Origin: an uncultured Flavobacteriales bacterium
GTDB lineage: Bacteria > Bacteroidota > Bacteroidia > Flavobacteriales > BACL11
DNA length: 10,021 nucleotides
Direction: 5' to 3'
Assembly (NCBI GenBank): GCA_950069165.1
Contig: CATMIT010000056.1
Span: forward strand, 1 to 10,021
Below the pieces are notes generated by a model. That model saw only the letters and a list, made by a program, of their open reading frames with translations. It made no database searches and was not told the DNA's origin. A program made the translations under genes and the position numbers. Below are positions 6,705 to 10,021 of the stretch, one piece after another (the first letter of the stretch is position 1; each line of letters begins with the position of its first letter).

Positions 6705-7443
6705 AGTTCTTTGGAATAGAAAAAACCATTTTTAATACTTTGTTAGCGGTAATTTTAGAGTAATTGAGTTCAGCCAAAAAGTTATCACTTACCCTTACAT
6801 CAAGCATTAAACTTTTAGGAATTAAAAAGCCATTATTTGTAGTATAGTCGGATAAGTTAAATTTAAAATATTCATTTTTAGTTTTGAAATATTCACCTTT
6901 TATTATTCTAAAGTTATCTTTTTCTACAAAATAAGTTATTTCCCCTATTTTTTTATCCTTAGCAAAAATAGCGTATTTTTCTTCTTCTGAAAAACTATAT
7001 TTTGCTTTTAAAATAGAGGGGGTGCCAAAAAACATTTGCTGAATTTGAAAGAAGTTAATCTCTGTTTTTAACTGCTCATGCAAATAGGAAATGGGTTGTT
7101 TTATAAAAGTAGATTTAGGAATATTCATAAAAAAAATACTATCTGGCGTAAGCAATGCGCGAAAAAGCTCAATGCCAAATGGTGCTCTAATCGACATCCA
7201 AATTATACTATCCTTTCTGATACGAATATTAGTTGAAAAGTTAATCTCCTGACCGTCTTTATCTAAACTTATTTTTCCTTTTAATGATAGCCATTCTGGT
7301 GATTTATTATTTTCCTCAATCCTGCTGATAAGTGCTTTTGCTGATTTTGGAGGAGTAGTGATATTAGCTGTCGTATTTTTTTTTACACTACATGCTGCAA
7401 TGAAAAAAAAATACAAAATTAAAATTAGCGTTTGCTTATTCAT
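6688..7443 (-). CDS. DUF4292 lipoprotein, possible LolB-like factor
   Basis: This is a 251-residue lipoprotein with a hydrophobic signal and lipobox IAAC (Cys18). No acidic run follows Cys18 (SVKKNT), so it should face the periplasm. The core has the DUF4292 pattern: WLSLKGKISL (51-60), IRKDSIIWMSIRAPFG (75-90), an Arg95 and LLTPDSI (97-103), with late strands at about 190-245. The alternation W-x-L-x-G-K, then a β-rich domain with P-F-G, resembles the LolA/LolB fold. DUF4292 is, as I recall, placed with those families. In that fold a hydrophobic cavity carries lipoprotein acyl chains; function here is inference. The start overlaps the TPR gene's stop by 8 bases and the 3' end overlaps the EnvC-like gene by 17. 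Alternatively it is a general lipid-binding envelope protein. Confidence 0.85.
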   Translation of the reverse strand: MNKQTLILILYFFFIAACSVKKNTTANITTPPKSAKALISRIEENNKSPEWLSLKGKISLDKDGQEINFSTNIRIRKDSIIWMSIRAPFGIELFRALLTPDSIFFMNIPKSTFIKQPISYLHEQLKTEINFFQIQQMFFGTPSILKAKYSFSEEEKYAIFAKDKKIGEITYFVEKDNFRIIKGEYFKTKNEYFKFNLSDYTTNNGFLIPKSLMLDVRVSDNFLAELNYSKITANKVLKMVFSIPKNYVEIE

Positions 7444-9190
7444 AAAGGGTTTTTTCAGCTATTTTTTGCTCTAAATATTTTGATCCTTCTCCCAATCTTT
7501 TTGCTTTTCCCCAATAAATTAATGCCCTATTGGAATCGCCTAATTGAAAACATACATCCCCCAAATGCTCTGTAATTACAGGACTCAATTTTCCCCCATT
7601 TTCATAGGCTTTTATTAGCCAGGTTTTTGCCAATTCATACTCTTTTTTTTGGTATAAAATCCAAGCATAGGTATCTTGAAATGAAGCGTTTTCAGGAGAC
7701 AGCTCGTTACTCTTTTTTGACATTTGGGTTGCTTTCTCTAAGTTTTCGTTTCTAAGAGAAAGATAATAACTGTAATTATTTAAAACCTGCACATTATCTG
7801 GTTCATAAACAAGCGCTAAATCATAAAGAGAATCTGATTTATAGTGCTCATTAATCGTATGATATATGTCGCCCATAGTAGAATAAAACTGAACCAAAAG
7901 GGGTGGGGTTTCAATTACAAATTCCAAACCCATTTCTAAGGAAATCATAGCTTTTTTATAGTTTTTTAGCTGAGAATTAGCTATGCCATTAAAAAAGTAA
8001 TAAACTGGATTAGAAGGGAATAACTGAAATGCCTTTTCGCTTTCTGTTTCTAAATCATTATAAGCTTCCAATTCAGATTCAATAAACAAAAGCTGGCTCC
8101 AAACTTGTGGTCTGTTTTGGTCCAGTTCAATCACTTTTTTATATTGTATTTTTGCTTCCAAATTTCGTCCATCTTTATACAAAAAGTCGCCATAAATAGC
8201 ATGGGCTTTTGGATTCCCAATGTGTGTTTTTATCAAAATTTCACAAAGCTCCATGGCTTGTTCCTTTAATTGCTCATAATAATCGGTAAGGGAATAGTAA
8301 GAAATAAGTATGCTTACTTTTATATCGATTGATAATTTAATGCTGGAAAAAGCAGCTTTTAATTCCTTATAGGATTCATCATTATTGCCCTGATTTCTAT
8401 AATAATCAGCCAAAGTTAAATGTACTTTCGCGTCCTCAGGGTCTAGTTCTAATATCTTTTTAAATACCTCAAACGCTTTGTCTTTTTCATTGTTTAACAA
8501 ATAAAGTTCCGATAATATTTCATAAGCATTAATATCTGTTTTATCAGCATCAATTATTTTTTGAATTTCAGAAATTGCCCCTTTTACGTCTTTTTTCTCC
8601 AAATACAATTTTTGCTTTTGGATAATTAGATTTTTATCAAATCCCTTATGTTTCTCCAATTGATTATAAATTTTAATTGCCTCTGTAAGCTTTCTTGAAT
8701 AAATATAATTATCAGCCAATAAATAATAATATTCCTGATTGCCAGGATGTTTTTTTATCAGCTGTTTGTATATGATAGCAGCTTTTGTGCTTAACCCATT
8801 TATCGATAACAGCTTAGCATAAAGTAGTTGATACCATATATTTTTCTTATTTAAAAGATATGCTTTTTTTGAAAATTCTAGTGCTGATTCTTCCTGCGCA
8901 AACTGTTTGTAAATTATTGCTGACTCATAATATGGAACTGAATTTTCTGGGTTTATATTAATGCATTTTTCGAATTCTTTTAGTGCCTCTTCAAAATTTT
9001 CTAAGGCTTTAAAGCTAAGGGCATTGTAAAAATGAGTGTTAAATTTGAATGAATTATTATCTTTTTCAACATTGTTTTTTTGTTCTTTTTTAGTATTTTT
9101 TCTTGTGGTTCCATCTGGATAATAGCTTTTCCATTGTGCAAAAGTTTGCATGCTCATAAGACATAATATAATTAATATCCCTTTTTTCAT
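7436..9190 (-). CDS. Periplasmic tetratricopeptide repeat protein
   Basis: This 584-residue protein has a signal peptide (1-18, cleavage before Gln19), a Lys/Asn-rich linker (about 25-50) and then TPR helices nearly to the C-terminus. Clear repeat units begin at about 52, 86, 119, 153, 220, 254, 329, 395, 435, 470, 506 and 542, with TPR signatures such as LENFEEALKEFEKCININPE and NNEKDKAFEVFKKILELDPE. No enzymatic domain is visible; TPR solenoids serve as protein-protein scaffolds. No lipobox is present, so the mature protein is probably soluble in the periplasm. It starts 3 bases after the nucleotidyltransferase stop and overlaps the DUF4292 start by 8 bases, so it belongs firmly to the same transcript. 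Its partner is unknown; the neighbouring DUF4292 lipoprotein is the leading candidate by position. Confidence 0.9.
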   Translation of the reverse strand: MKKGILIILCLMSMQTFAQWKSYYPDGTTRKNTKKEQKNNVEKDNNSFKFNTHFYNALSFKALENFEEALKEFEKCININPENSVPYYESAIIYKQFAQEESALEFSKKAYLLNKKNIWYQLLYAKLLSINGLSTKAAIIYKQLIKKHPGNQEYYYLLADNYIYSRKLTEAIKIYNQLEKHKGFDKNLIIQKQKLYLEKKDVKGAISEIQKIIDADKTDINAYEILSELYLLNNEKDKAFEVFKKILELDPEDAKVHLTLADYYRNQGNNDESYKELKAAFSSIKLSIDIKVSILISYYSLTDYYEQLKEQAMELCEILIKTHIGNPKAHAIYGDFLYKDGRNLEAKIQYKKVIELDQNRPQVWSQLLFIESELEAYNDLETESEKAFQLFPSNPVYYFFNGIANSQLKNYKKAMISLEMGLEFVIETPPLLVQFYSTMGDIYHTINEHYKSDSLYDLALVYEPDNVQVLNNYSYYLSLRNENLEKATQMSKKSNELSPENASFQDTYAWILYQKKEYELAKTWLIKAYENGGKLSPVITEHLGDVCFQLGDSNRALIYWGKAKRLGEGSKYLEQKIAEKTLYE

Positions 9191-9193
9191 CTT

Positions 9194-10021
9194 TTATTTT
9201 ACTTCAGAAAAATCGCCAATACTTACCTCTTGTTGGGTATTTTTGCCATCAAAGTTTACATGGTTTCCAATCATGGAGTTGCTAAGCTTTGCATTGGTAA
9301 TCATGCTATCGTTTTGAATAATGGTTTTGTTGATAACGCTATTTTCAACTACTGTATTGCTGCCTAAAGAAACGTGTGGTCCTATTTTTGAATTTCTAAT
9401 TATGGCATTCGCCCCAATAAAACAGGGAGGAATCACTTCTGAATTTATATATTGTACACTGTCATTAATCAAATTTCCATTATACTCTAAAACCCTTTCA
9501 TTTGTATAAATAGTTGCATCCTTATTCCCGCAATCCAGCCACTCCTCTACCTTTCCTGGAGAAAATTTAGTGCCTTTATTTTTCATATTTTCCAAAGCAT
9601 TTGTAAGCTGGAATTCCCCTTTGTCTTTTATATTATTATCCAAAAGATATTGCAACTCGCTTCTTAAATATTCTCCGTTATTAAAATAGTAAATCCCAAT
9701 AATTGCCAAATCAGAAATAAAGGTTTCTGGCTTTTCTACAAAGTCCGTAATTATATTTTCTTCATTCAATTTTACAACACCAAATGCGGATGGGTCGTCA
9801 ATTTGGCTAACCCAAATAATTCCATCCCTACTGCTATCTAAAGTGAAATCAGCCTTGAATAGCGTATCTGCAAAGGCAACCACACAATTTCCTTCTAAAG
9901 AATCTTTAGCACATAAAATTGCATGAGCTGTTCCTAGTGGCTCATCTTGATAATAAATACTCCCTTTTGCACCTAACCCTTCCGCAACTTTCTTCAAGCT
10001 TTCTTCAACTTCTTTTCCAAA
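9194..10021 (-). CDS. Sugar-phosphate nucleotidyltransferase with hexapeptide-repeat tail (5' end outside window)
   Basis: The C-terminal 275 residues of a cytoplasmic enzyme transfer a nucleotide from NTP to a sugar 1-phosphate, supplying activated sugar for polysaccharide or cell-wall synthesis. The frame stays open to the right edge, and the TTG near 9997 is internal. The visible motifs are those of the RmlA/GlmU-type fold: EPLGTAHA (27-34 of the fragment), a metal-site Asp52 in FADTLF, EKP (96-98), GIYYF, GEFQLT (135-140) and WLDCGN (161-166). The N-terminal GGxGTRL-type loop is beyond the window. Residues 198-258 form a short left-handed β-helix of hexapeptide repeats (FIGANAIIRNSKIG and onward), too short and lacking residues to call the GlmU acetyltransferase. 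The substrate cannot be decided from the fragment. The TPR gene follows after 3 bases. Confidence 0.9.
   Translation of the reverse strand, partial: FGKEVEESLKKVAEGLGAKGSIYYQDEPLGTAHAILCAKDSLEGNCVVAFADTLFKADFTLDSSRDGIIWVSQIDDPSAFGVVKLNEENIITDFVEKPETFISDLAIIGIYYFNNGEYLRSELQYLLDNNIKDKGEFQLTNALENMKNKGTKFSPGKVEEWLDCGNKDATIYTNERVLEYNGNLINDSVQYINSEVIPPCFIGANAIIRNSKIGPHVSLGSNTVVENSVINKTIIQNDSMITNAKLSNSMIGNHVNFDGKNTQQEVSIGDFSEVK

Noticed and set aside
9995..9997. TTG as the start of the nucleotidyltransferase gene
   Set aside because: The same frame continues to the right edge, and the catalytic N-terminal half with the nucleotide-binding loop would be missing if translation started here.

Overview
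The window is a densely packed, A+T-rich piece of a Bacteroidota chromosome, most likely from a Flavobacteriales-like organism. Three things support this. A secreted β-propeller protein ends in a type IX secretion (T9SS) sorting domain. Two lipoproteins belong to families known mainly from Bacteroidota (DUF4837 and DUF4292). Genes are tightly overlapped with no clear Shine-Dalgarno sequences.

Layout. Positions 1-1484 (+) hold the 3' part of a large secreted protein with Asp-box (BNR/sortilin-like) repeats and a T9SS type A C-terminal domain. Everything else lies on the minus strand and reads as one gene train, in transcription order: sugar-nucleotidyltransferase (5' end off the right edge), TPR protein, DUF4292 lipoprotein, EnvC-like LytM/coiled-coil protein, TatA, GatA, MltD-like lytic transglycosylase with LysM domains, and DUF4837 lipoprotein. 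Gaps are 3, -8, -17, 44, 15, 71 and 3 bases. The last minus-strand gene and the plus-strand gene converge and share a TTAA at 1481-1484, each taking its TAA stop from it. No stretch longer than about 75 bases lacks a gene. There are no tRNA, rRNA, CRISPR or insertion sequences.

How the genes fit together. The minus-strand cluster is mainly about the cell envelope. It includes an activated-sugar enzyme, a periplasmic TPR protein beside a LolB-like lipoprotein, a probably non-catalytic EnvC-type activator of murein hydrolases, a lytic transglycosylase, the Tat translocase subunit and another lipoprotein. GatA, for tRNA-dependent amidation of Asp-tRNA(Asn)/Glu-tRNA(Gln), is the housekeeping exception. 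This is probably one operon or two to three sub-operons. Weak promoter candidates lie before tatA and mltD, and a small inverted repeat sits on the gatA stop.

I do not see a mobile or defence system. The points most worth a second look are the TPR-DUF4292 pair as a possible LolB-type lipoprotein-insertion module, the lost metal/catalytic residues in the EnvC-like protein, the TTG start of gatA in frame with the tatA stop, and an eight-G tract in the T9SS-secreted protein gene.
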